The position numbers were made by a program, and so were the translations under genes. From Kaistia algarum (GTDB lineage: Bacteria; Pseudomonadota; Alphaproteobacteria; Rhizobiales; Kaistiaceae), in assembly GCF_026343945.1 (NCBI RefSeq), contig NZ_JAPKNJ010000001.1, positions 1,488,001-1,552,000 of the forward strand: DNA of 64,000 bases. The letters are read 5' to 3'. Positions 17,872 through 25,960 of the stretch are shown piece after piece. Numbering within the stretch: the stretch's first letter is position 1; the number at the start of each line of letters is the position of its first letter. The notes beneath the pieces were generated by a model. That model searched no databases, was not told the DNA's origin, and worked only from the letters and a program-made list of their open reading frames with translations.

Positions 17872-18090
17872 ATGACGGACAGGACATCGGATACGCCGCC
17901 GAAACGCGCTGAGATCGTGCCCTTGCGGCCGCCGCGGCCTTGTCCGATCTGCAGCCAGGAATCGACGCGGGCCGCCTATCCGTTCTGTTCGAAGCGCTGC
18001 AAGGATCTCGATCTCCACCGCTGGTTCTCGGGCGCCTATGCGATTCCCGCGGTGGAAGCCGACAGCGAGGACGACGAGGCGGAAGGCTGA
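17872..18090 (+). CDS. yacG: DNA gyrase inhibitor YacG
   Basis: A 72-residue zinc protein. Seen: the four-cysteine zinc site CPIC and FCSKRC, followed by DLHRWFSGAYAIP, exactly the YacG pattern. YacG binds GyrB and limits supercoiling in E. coli (family knowledge). Start ATG 17872, chosen over the much longer shadow frame that reads into maf. The C-terminal tail is acidic (EADSEDDEAE). Followed by tRNA-Phe, the conserved order in this group. Confidence 0.94.
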   Translation: MTDRTSDTPPKRAEIVPLRPPRPCPICSQESTRAAYPFCSKRCKDLDLHRWFSGAYAIPAVEADSEDDEAEG

Positions 18091-18238
18091 TTGTCGCCCC
18101 GTTCGACCGGATGCGCGACGGCTTTGCCACCGCAGCTTTCCACAGGATGAAGTCGACGCTTTCGGCCTCTGGACAGGTCCGCGAGGCTCCCCTATAAGGC
18201 CGTGTCTTCGCGACCGAGGCAACTGCCCGGATCGCCGG

Positions 18239-18314
18239 GCCTAGGTAGCTCAGTTGGTAGAGCAGCGGATTGAAAATCCGCGTGTCGCTGGTTCGATTCC
18301 AGCCCTAGGCACCA
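18239..18314 (+). tRNA. tRNA-Phe (anticodon GAA)
   Basis: Complete cloverleaf: acceptor GCCTAGG pairs with CCTAGGC, D-arm GCTC...GAGC, anticodon stem GCGGA/TCCGC around TTGAAAA giving anticodon GAA, T-arm CTGG-TTCGATT-CCAG, discriminator A and encoded CCA at 18312-18314. It closes the yacG block as in many Hyphomicrobiales. Confidence 0.97.
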
Positions 18315-18471
18315 CTCTTGCCTTTGCAGACTCCGAACAATTCACCCGAGGCGGGTTGACGCCTGCTCTGGATCGCCAAGGCTACTCGGTGTCTGCCGGA
18401 GTAGTTTAGGAATCCAAGGCTCTGACGCATCGCCCTTTCACACGAACCTATGGCCAGGCCGCTCGACCGCT

Positions 18472-19083
18472 CTATGTTGGGGTCGCAGGCGCGGGCCCGT
18501 ATAGGTTGTCGCCGGTCTGGCTGGGCTTGGCGAGCATGGCGATCAGGAAGAGGAGCGAGCCGAGATAGGCGAAGTTGTTGAGCAACAACACAACAAAAAG
18601 GCCGATGAATAGAAAGTTGAACTCGAACTCGCCCGCCATGAAGACGGCGAATAGAGTAGCAAAGAGAACCAAGCCAATCACCAGCATCGGGATCGGCAAC
18701 AACATCCAAGCCGCTGTCCTGCCGCTGTCATGCAGACGGCGGGATATCGATGCCGCCAGCAAGATGACGCCGACGCCCAGCACCGCGGCGAGCCCGGGCA
18801 GAATCTTGTCGAGTCGCGGCATCAATTCCGGATAGAATCCCCGGAGATGGACGGTGTATCCACCGGCATGCGACTCGATAGTTGCCTTGTCAGGGTTTTC
18901 GATCGCGAAGCGATGTGTGCGTTCAATCGAGCTCGTCAGCTCCGGCATCATGACTTTCGCTGCAGAAATCGACGTCAGGACCACGATCAATATGGCGTAG
19001 GGCCAGAAGCGGGATCGCGAATCCCTTCCTCGGAAACGAGCCACGTTTCGTAGATTGAAGCCGATGGCGCCTAGAATATTCAT
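18472..19083 (-). CDS. DUF805 family membrane protein
   Basis: A 203-residue inner-membrane protein of the DUF805 family, function unknown. Seen: N-terminal LRNVARFRGRDSRSRFWPYAILI, where the FRGRxSRxxFW motif opens DUF805 proteins, then SRRLHDSGRTAAWML (the RRLHDxG motif) and the closing PSQTGDNLYGP. About four hydrophobic segments. ATG 19083 is chosen over an upstream frame at 19233 because GGGGGA precedes it and the family begins there. A 112-residue loop region between the first and second membrane segments is longer than usual for DUF805. Neighbours do not suggest a role. Confidence 0.85.
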   Translation of the reverse strand: MNILGAIGFNLRNVARFRGRDSRSRFWPYAILIVVLTSISAAKVMMPELTSSIERTHRFAIENPDKATIESHAGGYTVHLRGFYPELMPRLDKILPGLAAVLGVGVILLAASISRRLHDSGRTAAWMLLPIPMLVIGLVLFATLFAVFMAGEFEFNFLFIGLFVVLLLNNFAYLGSLLFLIAMLAKPSQTGDNLYGPAPATPT

Positions 19084-19282
19084 CGTCCCCCGACCTGCCT
19101 GGATCAACGCTGGGCAAACCGCAGCGAATCCTCCGGCTGCTGCTAGAGCAGCCCCGAAGAGTTCTACCTGCGCCGGCCTCCAAGTTTCAACTTGTACTTG
19201 CGCCTCCGGGCGACCTCCGCGTGAACATGGCAACGGTTCGTCGCCGCCAGGGCGTGCGTGCGGCGAACTGGCTCACCGTCCT

Positions 19283-20416
19283 CTACCGGCCGAACCAGCG
19301 CGCCCGGCGGCTTGAGCCGAAATGCTCCTTGTCGACCCGCAGGGCCTCGGAGGGCTGATAGAAGGTGCCTGTCGGCTTGGGGCCGGAGAAGAAATCGACA
19401 TCCACCCGCGCGATGCGATTGGCACCGAACTCGATGTAGCAGGATCCGGCGCCGGGATTCTTGGCCGTCTCCTCCTCCCGGCGGAGCTGCGAGATGATGT
19501 TGGCGGCGACGGCGCGGGCGGCGCCCTCGGCAAAGACGCCCGCCTTGGGCGCCCCGGTATTGGCCAGGTCGCCTACCGCATAGACGCCGGCGTATTTGGT
19601 CTGCAGCGTGCGCGGATCGACTGGCACCCAGCCATTTTCGGTCATGCCAGCTGCGACGACGACATCGGCGGCACGGTTCTTCGGCACGCCGAGGAAGAGA
19701 TCGCAGGGTAGCGATCCGCCATTGTCCAGTGCCACGCTGCGTGCGCCCTCATCGACGGCGGTGACGCGCGTGTTGGGGATGAAGGTGATGGCACGCCTGG
19801 CGAATTCCTCGAGCAGCGCCTTCGAGGTTTCCGGAGAGGGTGGCACCGGGGAGGGCAGCGGATTGACATAGGTGATGCGCGTTGCCTCGCGCAGCCCGCG
19901 CGCCACGAGATAGTCGTGCAGCATCAGCGCGCATTCGCTGGGCGCCGGCGGGCATTTATAAGGAGCACCGCAGACGCCAATCACCACATCACCGCCCGTG
20001 AAGCCTGGCAGGACGCTGGCGATATGCGCCGCACCGGCGACCGAGTAGAACTCGTTCCTGCCAAGAACGACCCCTGGCGTGCCGGAAACGTCATAATCGG
20101 CGCCGAGCGCCACCACCAGAATATCGGCTTCGTGCACGCCTTTGTCAGTCGTGACACGCCGCGATTCAGGATCGATCGCGGTGACAGCTTCGCGCAAGAG
20201 CCGGACACCGGGCTTGGCGTAGTCGGCATAGGGATGGCGGATCGCTGCCTCGCTCGATCGTCCGAACATCAGATCGAGCTTGGCAAAACCGAAGACCAAG
20301 CCCTCGGCCTTGTCGATCAGGGTTACGTCGATACTGTCACCTAGCGCTTCGGAAAGGGAAGTCGAAAGCTCCAGCCCGCCAAAGCCGGCTCCGAGGATGA
20401 GAATGCGGGTCTTCAT
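19283..20416 (-). CDS. FAD/NAD(P)-dependent oxidoreductase, sulfide:quinone reductase-like
   Basis: A 377-residue two-dinucleotide-fold flavoprotein. Seen: N-terminal ILILGAGFGGLELSTSL, a VVALGADYD strand, the cysteine region VCGAPYKCPPAPSECALM and the C-terminal FAD contact YAVGDLANTGAPKAGVFAEGAA. The APYxCPPxPxE motif is shared by sulfide:quinone oxidoreductase and flavocytochrome c sulfide dehydrogenase, so oxidation of sulfide or a related thiol is plausible; other SQR cysteines cannot be assigned by eye. It lies 42 bases downstream of a 1-Cys peroxiredoxin on the same strand, a likely operon for reactive sulfur or peroxide stress (inference). Confidence 0.83.
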   Translation of the reverse strand: MKTRILILGAGFGGLELSTSLSEALGDSIDVTLIDKAEGLVFGFAKLDLMFGRSSEAAIRHPYADYAKPGVRLLREAVTAIDPESRRVTTDKGVHEADILVVALGADYDVSGTPGVVLGRNEFYSVAGAAHIASVLPGFTGGDVVIGVCGAPYKCPPAPSECALMLHDYLVARGLREATRITYVNPLPSPVPPSPETSKALLEEFARRAITFIPNTRVTAVDEGARSVALDNGGSLPCDLFLGVPKNRAADVVVAAGMTENGWVPVDPRTLQTKYAGVYAVGDLANTGAPKAGVFAEGAARAVAANIISQLRREEETAKNPGAGSCYIEFGANRIARVDVDFFSGPKPTGTFYQPSEALRVDKEHFGSSRRARWFGR

Positions 20417-20458
20417 GAGATCTGTCCTGATGTATGCCGGCTTCGACGAGCGTTCCTG

Positions 20459-21130
20459 TCAGGCCTGAACCATACCCGGTTGCGGAACGATGCGGATATA
20501 GGGCTTGGGCGACGCCCAGCCATTTGGATAGATCGTCTTCGCCTCGTCATTGCTGACCGAACCGGCGATGATCACATCCCCGCCATGCTCCCAATTTGCA
20601 GGCGTGGCGACGCGGAACTTTGCAGTCAGCTGCAGTGAATCCACCACGCGGAGGATCTCGTCGAAATTCCGCCCCGTGGTCATCGGATAGGCGAGCATCA
20701 GCTTGATCTTCTTGTCGGGTCCGACGACGAAGACGTGGCGCACCGTCTGATTGTCGGCAGCAGTCCGGCCTTCGGCGCTGTCGCCGGCGGCGGCCGGCAG
20801 CATGTCATAGAGCTTGGAAACGGCCAGTGCAGGATCTCCAATCATCGGGAAGCCGGGACGGGCGCCTTGGGTTTCGGCGATGTCGTCGGCCCACAGAGCA
20901 TGGCGGTCGACAGGATCGACGGAGAGCCCGATCACCTTGACGCCGCGGCGATCGAATTCGGGCTGCAGGCGCGCCATCGTGCCGAGTTCCGTCGTGCAGA
21001 CCGGCGTAAAGTCCTTCGGGTGCGAGAAGAGGATCGCCCAGCCGGTGCCGATCCAGTCATGGAATGAGATCGGGCCCTGCGTGGTTTCCGCAGTGAAATC
21101 CGGGGCGATATCGTTGATGCGAAGCGACAT
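20459..21130 (-). CDS. 1-Cys peroxiredoxin (Prx6 type)
   Basis: A 223-residue thiol peroxidase that reduces peroxides in the cytosol. Seen: the active-site segment SHPKDFTPVCTTELG with the peroxidatic Cys at residue 45, and no other cysteine anywhere in the protein, which makes it a 1-Cys type. The C-terminal KFRVATPANWEHGGDVII and Prx6-type tail support this. ATG 21130 is chosen over a longer frame to 21262; the domain starts there. Divergent from a BTAD-domain regulator (start 21262, 131 bases away) and followed by an SQR-like flavoprotein, suggesting a regulated stress operon. Confidence 0.93.
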   Translation of the reverse strand: MSLRINDIAPDFTAETTQGPISFHDWIGTGWAILFSHPKDFTPVCTTELGTMARLQPEFDRRGVKVIGLSVDPVDRHALWADDIAETQGARPGFPMIGDPALAVSKLYDMLPAAAGDSAEGRTAADNQTVRHVFVVGPDKKIKLMLAYPMTTGRNFDEILRVVDSLQLTAKFRVATPANWEHGGDVIIAGSVSNDEAKTIYPNGWASPKPYIRIVPQPGMVQA

Positions 21131-21261
21131 GATGTCCTCATTGGTTCGCGATTGCCGGACCTTTTTAGCGGGGCTATGTTCCGCCCGCGTTCCTCGCAGC
21201 ATCCGCCCTTGTGACGGCTTGCCGAAGCGATTTTGCAGCACGATCCGTGGACCCGGGAACA

Positions 21262-22974
21262 ATGCGTATTGCGATTCAGCTGCTCGGGGGATTTTCCGTT
21301 GCCGTCGATGGCGAGACCGTTCCGTCGTCGCTCTGGCGGCGGGATCGCGCCGCGGCCCTCGTCAAGCTCCTGGCGGTCACGCCGCAGCATCGGCTGCACC
21401 GCGAACAGGTCATGGACCTGTTCTGGCCGGACGCCGATCCGGATGCGGCCGGGGCTGGTCTGCGCAAGGCGGTGCATTTCGCCCGGAAGGCGCTCGGCGA
21501 CAATGGCTGGATCGAAATCCTCGGCGATTCGGTAGCGCTGGCCCCCGAGGCGGAAATCGTCGTGGATGCAGCACAGTTCGAGGCGGCGACGGAAGCAGCC
21601 TTGCGGGCGCCGAGCCCTGCCGACTGCGCGGCGGCAGCCGACCTCTACACCGGAGACCTGCTTCCGGATGATCTCTATGTCGAGTGGCTCAGTGCGCCGC
21701 GTTCATCCCTGCATCAGCGCTTCCTCGAATTGCTGCGCGTCGGCAAGCTCTGGCAGAGACTGATCGCGGTGGCACCGAGCGACGAACCCGCCCAATGCGC
21801 GCTCATGCAGGCCGCGCTGGATAGCGGAAACCGCGGGGAGGCAATCCGGCTCTTCAACCAATTGCGGCAGAGCCTACACGTGGAGCTCGGCGTCGGCCCC
21901 TCATCGGAAGCGGTGCGGCTCTATGAGCAGGCGCTGGCCATTCCGGCGGTGGATCCGGTCAGCCAGACCGACCGCATCCGCGCCTCGCTTGCCTGGGGGC
22001 TGCTGCATCTGCACAGCGGCGATTTCGACAAGGCCAGCGTGGTGGCCCAGGAAACGCGTCAACTGGCGACGGCGGCCGGGCTCGTGCGCGAAGTCGGCGA
22101 AGCCAGTGCGCTGTTCGCCCTTTGCGCACATATGCAGGGGCGCTGGAAGGAAGTCTTCCAGGCGGAGTTCATCGAATGGGCGCGAACACGGCCGGACAAG
22201 GTCTCTCAGGTTTTTGACGGCCATCTCTGCCTGGCCGAGTTCTGCCTTTGCAACGCAAAGGGCCATCATCAGATCGGCGTCGCCGCGAGGGAGCTGCTCT
22301 TCGTCGCCGAAGGGGCGGGCTCGCTGCCGGGCAAAGGCCTTGCCTCGCTCATTCTGGGCGAGGTGGCGCTGTTTTCCGGCGAGCTCAGCGAGGCGGAGCG
22401 GCTGCTGACGGAGGCGGAGCGACTGCTGGCCGAGGCTGATGCGGCGTCCGGCCGGGTGCTGGCACTGGAGCGACTCGCCGAGATCGCGCTCTCGCGCGGC
22501 CAGAGGTGGCAGGCAAACCGGCTCATCCAGCGAGCGGCGGGAATTGCCGAGGTCTCGTGGCTTTCGCCGCATCTCCTGATCCGCCTCAAGGGTCTGGAGG
22601 TCCGGGCGGCTCCAACCGAGGAAAAAGCCCGCGACATCATCCGCGAAGGCGACCGGATGCTGGCAAAGCAGACCCATGGCTGCCAGCCCTGTTCGATGAC
22701 GTTTCGCCTCGCATCGGCGACGCGGCTTGCCGCCATGGGCGAACTGAGCCAGGTCAATGGCCGGCTTGACGAAGCCGAGCGGGTGGCCGGCATGTGGCAT
22801 GGTGGACCCTGGATCGCCGCCGTCTGGGAAGCGCGCGGCTTTCAACGCCGCGCCGAGGGCCAGGAATCGCGTGCCACCTCGGCATTCGAAGAAGCCGCCA
22901 GCCGCTATGCTGCTCTCGGCCGCCCTGCCGACGAGGCGCGGTGCCTTGGGCATCTGCGGGTCGCGGCGGAGTAG
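21262..22974 (+). CDS. BTAD-domain transcriptional regulator with TPR-like C-terminus
   Basis: A 570-residue regulator. Seen: an N-terminal OmpR-like winged-helix region (IQLLGGFSVAVDG, then HREQVMDLFWPDADPDAAGAGLRKAVHFARKAL) followed by a bacterial transcriptional activation domain (residues about 95-240, ending LHVELGVGPSSEAVRLYEQAL), the SARP/AfsR layout. The remaining 330 residues are helical repeats (EAERLLTEAERLLAEAD and similar) of TPR type; no ATPase motif or second DNA-binding domain is visible. Start ATG 21262; an in-frame GTG-type start at 21211 is less likely. It is divergent from the peroxiredoxin gene, which it probably controls. The signal it senses is unknown. Confidence 0.83.
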   Translation: MRIAIQLLGGFSVAVDGETVPSSLWRRDRAAALVKLLAVTPQHRLHREQVMDLFWPDADPDAAGAGLRKAVHFARKALGDNGWIEILGDSVALAPEAEIVVDAAQFEAATEAALRAPSPADCAAAADLYTGDLLPDDLYVEWLSAPRSSLHQRFLELLRVGKLWQRLIAVAPSDEPAQCALMQAALDSGNRGEAIRLFNQLRQSLHVELGVGPSSEAVRLYEQALAIPAVDPVSQTDRIRASLAWGLLHLHSGDFDKASVVAQETRQLATAAGLVREVGEASALFALCAHMQGRWKEVFQAEFIEWARTRPDKVSQVFDGHLCLAEFCLCNAKGHHQIGVAARELLFVAEGAGSLPGKGLASLILGEVALFSGELSEAERLLTEAERLLAEADAASGRVLALERLAEIALSRGQRWQANRLIQRAAGIAEVSWLSPHLLIRLKGLEVRAAPTEEKARDIIREGDRMLAKQTHGCQPCSMTFRLASATRLAAMGELSQVNGRLDEAERVAGMWHGGPWIAAVWEARGFQRRAEGQESRATSAFEEAASRYAALGRPADEARCLGHLRVAAE

Positions 22975-22990
22975 CCTTCGGCCGCGCTTC

Positions 22991-23512
22991 TCAGGCGCAG
23001 CAGTTGGCTTTCGCGGATCGCGGTCCGCAGCAGGACGCCGTCTGGGCCTGTTCGGCGCGATGGCGCGGCTTGCAGATCGCCGGCCGGGCGCCGAGACGCA
23101 GCACCGCGCGTCTGGCGTCGATCGAGAGCCCATCAACGTCGAACACCTGCATCGGCGCCCCGGGTGGGCCGACTTCAAAGGTCAGGCGGGAGCCGGCATC
23201 CAGCGCGACCTTCTGGGCGACCTTGGCGAGGATCGAGCGGAACTTGTCCGTTCTCATGAAATCCTGGCCTTCGATCGGCGGCAGATCCTCGACCTGAAGG
23301 ATGGTCTCCTGCCATGCGTCGGGATTGCCACCGCAGTCCAGGGTGACGAACGACCCCGCCTTGACTTCCGTCACGTGGTAGCCGGCGCCGATGGTGCGGC
23401 CGGCATATTCGATCACCAGCTTCTTGTCGTCATGCGGCGCAAGCGCGCCCAGCAACTCGGCCAGCGAGTAGTCGTGAATTTGTTCGCGAAGAGGGCTGGC
23501 GGGAGCGTTCAT
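22991..23512 (-). CDS. DUF6428-like protein with cysteine-rich tail, arsenic-locus partner
   Basis: A 173-residue soluble protein that I place, from memory, in the DUF6428 family found beside ars genes. Seen: LVIEYAGRTIGAGYHVTEVKAG, then FVTLDCGGNPDAWQETILQV, and a C-terminal tail with CC, then C-C near the end (ASCCGPRSAKANCCA), giving four cysteines in 15 residues. Such a tail could bind As(III) or another soft metal (inference). Divergent from arsR across 40 bases that hold an operator-like palindrome, so it is probably under ArsR control. Function is not known. Confidence 0.75.
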   Translation of the reverse strand: MNAPASPLREQIHDYSLAELLGALAPHDDKKLVIEYAGRTIGAGYHVTEVKAGSFVTLDCGGNPDAWQETILQVEDLPPIEGQDFMRTDKFRSILAKVAQKVALDAGSRLTFEVGPPGAPMQVFDVDGLSIDARRAVLRLGARPAICKPRHRAEQAQTASCCGPRSAKANCCA

Positions 23513-23525
23513 GGCGAGCTATCCT

Positions 23526-23555
23526 CATTTCAACTATTCATGAGATATTGAAATG
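23526..23555. promoter_or_regulatory. ArsR-type operator palindrome
   Basis: CATTTCAA (23526-23533) and TTGAAATG (23548-23555) form a perfect 8-bp inverted repeat with a 14-bp spacer containing the central palindrome TCATGA. It fills the 40-base gap between divergent DUF6428 and arsR and overlaps the first possible arsR start codon (23553-23555). ArsR repressors bind such dyads and release on As(III), so this site would control both directions. The overlap favours ATG 23559 as the real arsR start. Confidence 0.7.
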
Positions 23556-23918
23556 AAAATGGACGAACCGCAAGCCCTTGATGCCTTCGCGGCCCTCTCA
23601 CAGGAAACCCGCCTCAAGATGGTGCGTGCGCTCGTCAGGGCGGGACCAGACGGGCTGCCCGCCGGCACAATCGCGGAAGCGGTCGGCACCTCATCCTCCA
23701 GTGCCTCGTTTCACCTGGCGCATCTGGAGCGCGCCGGGCTGCTGAAGTCGCGGCGTGAGTCGCGTTCGATCGTCTACACCGCCGACTATGCCGGGCTCTC
23801 GGCGCTTGCCGAATTTCTGATGCGCGACTGCTGCCAGGGCCACCCCGAGGTGTGCCTGCCTGCCGTCGATGCCCTCTCTACCTGCTGTCCACCGACCAAG
23901 GAAACCGGCCATGACTGA
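23553..23918 (+). CDS. arsR: ArsR-family metalloregulatory repressor
   Basis: A winged-helix repressor of the ArsR/SmtB family, 121 residues. Seen: ALDAFAALSQETRLKMVRALV, the recognition helix region GTSSSSASFHLAHLERAGLL with the SRRESRSIVYTADY wing. Cysteines sit in the C-terminal tail: DCCQGHPEVC and STCCPP, the type of As(III)-binding cluster seen in alphaproteobacterial ArsR with a CC motif. ATG 23553 is inside the operator-like palindrome and ATG 23559 is also possible. It heads an operon: its stop (23918) overlaps arsC by 8 bases. Confidence 0.93.
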   Translation: MKMDEPQALDAFAALSQETRLKMVRALVRAGPDGLPAGTIAEAVGTSSSSASFHLAHLERAGLLKSRRESRSIVYTADYAGLSALAEFLMRDCCQGHPEVCLPAVDALSTCCPPTKETGHD

Positions 23919-24438
23919 CCGCGCCTTCAACGTTCTCTTCCTGTGCACCGGCAACTCGGCGCGCTCGATTCTGGCGGAGAGCATCCTCGCCAAGGATGGG
24001 GCGGGTCGCTTTAATCCCTTCTCGGCCGGCAGCCAGCCCAAGGGCGTGGTTCATCCGCTGGCGCTGAAGACGCTCGCGCATTTCGGCTATCCGCATGAGG
24101 GCTTCCGCTCCAAGCCCTGGGACGAATTCGCCGTAGCCGGGGCGCCGGTGATGGATTTCGTATTCACGGTCTGCGACAACGCCGCCGGCGAAGCTTGCCC
24201 GGTTTGGCCGGGCCAGCCGATGACGGCGCATTGGGGCATCGAGGATCCCGCCGCCGTCGAAGGAACCGAGTTCGACCGGGAAGCCGCCTTCGTCGCCGCG
24301 TTCCGCTACATGAAGAACCGAATCTCGATCTTCACGGCCCTGCCGATCCGCAAGCTCGACGCCGTCGCCCTTGGCAGCAGGCTCAAGGAAATCGGCCAGA
24401 TGGACGGTGCCAGTTCGCCCCGGCCGAACGTCGCATAG
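23911..24438 (+). CDS. arsC: Arsenate reductase, LMW-phosphatase type
   Basis: A 175-residue arsenate reductase of the low-molecular-weight phosphatase fold, which reduces As(V) to As(III). Seen: the P-loop LFLCTGNSARSILAE (C-x5-R), the SAGSQPKG loop and the FTVCDNAAGEACPVWPG region with two further cysteines, typical of the thioredoxin-coupled type. Start ATG 23911 overlaps arsR by 8 bases, so translational coupling is likely. A second, unrelated arsenate reductase of the glutaredoxin type lies two genes downstream. Confidence 0.93.
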   Translation: MTDRAFNVLFLCTGNSARSILAESILAKDGAGRFNPFSAGSQPKGVVHPLALKTLAHFGYPHEGFRSKPWDEFAVAGAPVMDFVFTVCDNAAGEACPVWPGQPMTAHWGIEDPAAVEGTEFDREAAFVAAFRYMKNRISIFTALPIRKLDAVALGSRLKEIGQMDGASSPRPNVA

Positions 24439-24449
24439 GGCTATCCTCC

Positions 24450-25541
24450 ATGACGATCTTTGAACGCTACCTCACTGTGTGGGTGGCGCTGTGCATCATT
24501 GCCGGCGTCGCGCTGGGGCATTTCCTGCCGGGCCTGTTCCACGCCATCGGCGCTGCCGAGATCGCCAGGGTCAATCTGCCGGTCGCGGTGCTGATCTGGC
24601 TGATGATTATCCCGATGCTGCTGCGGATAGACTTCGCCGCGCTCGGTCAGGTCGGTCGGCATTGGCGCGGCATCAGCGTCACGCTCCTCGTCAACTGGGC
24701 CATCAAGCCATTCTCCATGGCGCTGCTCGGCTGGCTGTTCATCGGCTATCTCTTTCGGCCGCTCCTGCCGCCCGACCAGATCGACAGCTACATCGCCGGC
24801 CTGATCCTGCTGGCGGCCGCGCCCTGCACGGCGATGGTGTTCGTCTGGTCGAACCTCATCAAGGGCGAGCCGCATTTCACGCTGAGCCAGGTGGCGCTCA
24901 ACGACGTCATCATGGTGGTGGCGTTCGCGCCGATCGTCGGACTGCTGCTCGGCCTCTCCGCGATCACCGTGCCCTGGGATACGCTCGTCCTGTCGGTCGG
25001 GCTCTACATTGTCGTTCCCGTCCTCATCGCGCAGGTCCTGCGCCGCCGCCTGCTGTCGAACGGCGGACAGGCCGCGCTCGACAATGTCCTCAAACGCCTC
25101 GGCCCGGTCTCGCTCGTATCCCTGCTCGCGACGCTCGTCCTGCTGTTCGGCTTCCAGGGCGGTGAGATCATCGCCCAGCCGCTCATCATTGCCCTTCTGG
25201 CCGTGCCGATCCTGATCCAGGTCTATTTCAACGCCGGGCTCGCCTATCTGCTCAACCGGGCGAGCGGCGAGGAACATTGCGTCGCCGGGCCATCGGCACT
25301 GATCGGCGCCAGCAATTTCTTCGAACTGGCGGTCGCCGCCGCCATCAGCCTGTTTGGCTTCCATTCAGGCGCGGCGCTCGCAACAGTGGTCGGCGTGCTG
25401 ATCGAGGTTCCCGTGATGCTGTCGGTGGTCTGGATCGTCAATCGCTCCAAGGACTGGTACGAGCGCGGCGCGGCCGTCCGCTCCGTCGCGGCGAAGAGCG
25501 CCAGCCAGAATCCGTCGATCAAGCCAAGGCCAGCGCCATGA
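24450..25541 (+). CDS. acr3: Arsenite efflux permease, ACR3 family
   Basis: A 363-residue inner-membrane protein with about ten hydrophobic segments that exports As(III). Seen: the ACR3 core with LLAAAPCTAMVFVWSNL, which carries the conserved cysteine of TM4, and FNAGLAYLLNRASGE followed by ALIGASNFFELAVA in TM9-10. Start ATG 24450, 11 bases after the arsC stop. The following arsC begins inside its last codon (ATGA overlap at 25538-25541). The short cytosolic tail is basic. Confidence 0.95.
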   Translation: MTIFERYLTVWVALCIIAGVALGHFLPGLFHAIGAAEIARVNLPVAVLIWLMIIPMLLRIDFAALGQVGRHWRGISVTLLVNWAIKPFSMALLGWLFIGYLFRPLLPPDQIDSYIAGLILLAAAPCTAMVFVWSNLIKGEPHFTLSQVALNDVIMVVAFAPIVGLLLGLSAITVPWDTLVLSVGLYIVVPVLIAQVLRRRLLSNGGQAALDNVLKRLGPVSLVSLLATLVLLFGFQGGEIIAQPLIIALLAVPILIQVYFNAGLAYLLNRASGEEHCVAGPSALIGASNFFELAVAAAISLFGFHSGAALATVVGVLIEVPVMLSVVWIVNRSKDWYERGAAVRSVAAKSASQNPSIKPRPAP

Positions 25542-25960
25542 CCATCACGATCTATCACAACCCCGATTGCGGCACCTCGCGCAACACGCTGGCGATGATC
25601 CGCGCCAGCGGCGAAGATCCTGTCGTCATCGAATATCTGAAGACGCCGCCGAGCCGCGAGCGCTTGCTCGAACTGATCGCGGCCATGGGCATCACCACCC
25701 GCCAGCTTATCCGCGAGAAGGGCACGCCTTATGCTGAACTCGGCCTCGCCGACCCGAAATGGACCGACGATGATCTGATCGACGTGATGCTGGCGCACCC
25801 GATCCTGATCAACCGGCCCATCGTCGAGACGCCCAGAGGAACCGTGTTGGCCCGGCCGTCGGAGGCCGTGCTGGGCGTCCTGCCAAATCCGAGTATCGGA
25901 CGCTTCGTCAAGGAGGATGGCGAGGTGGTGGAGACAGGACAGGCGGCGACACGTGTCTGA
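25538..25960 (+). CDS. arsC: Arsenate reductase, glutaredoxin type
   Basis: A 140-residue thioredoxin-fold reductase that uses glutathione/glutaredoxin to reduce As(V). Seen: IYHNPDCGTSRNTLA with catalytic Cys11, and the anion-binding arginines in INRPIVETPRGTVLARPSE, matching the E. coli plasmid ArsC layout. Start ATG 25538 overlaps acr3 by 4 bases and its stop (25960) overlaps the next gene by 8. With the LMW-phosphatase type arsC upstream, the operon has two chemically different routes to the same product. Confidence 0.95.
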   Translation: MTITIYHNPDCGTSRNTLAMIRASGEDPVVIEYLKTPPSRERLLELIAAMGITTRQLIREKGTPYAELGLADPKWTDDDLIDVMLAHPILINRPIVETPRGTVLARPSEAVLGVLPNPSIGRFVKEDGEVVETGQAATRV

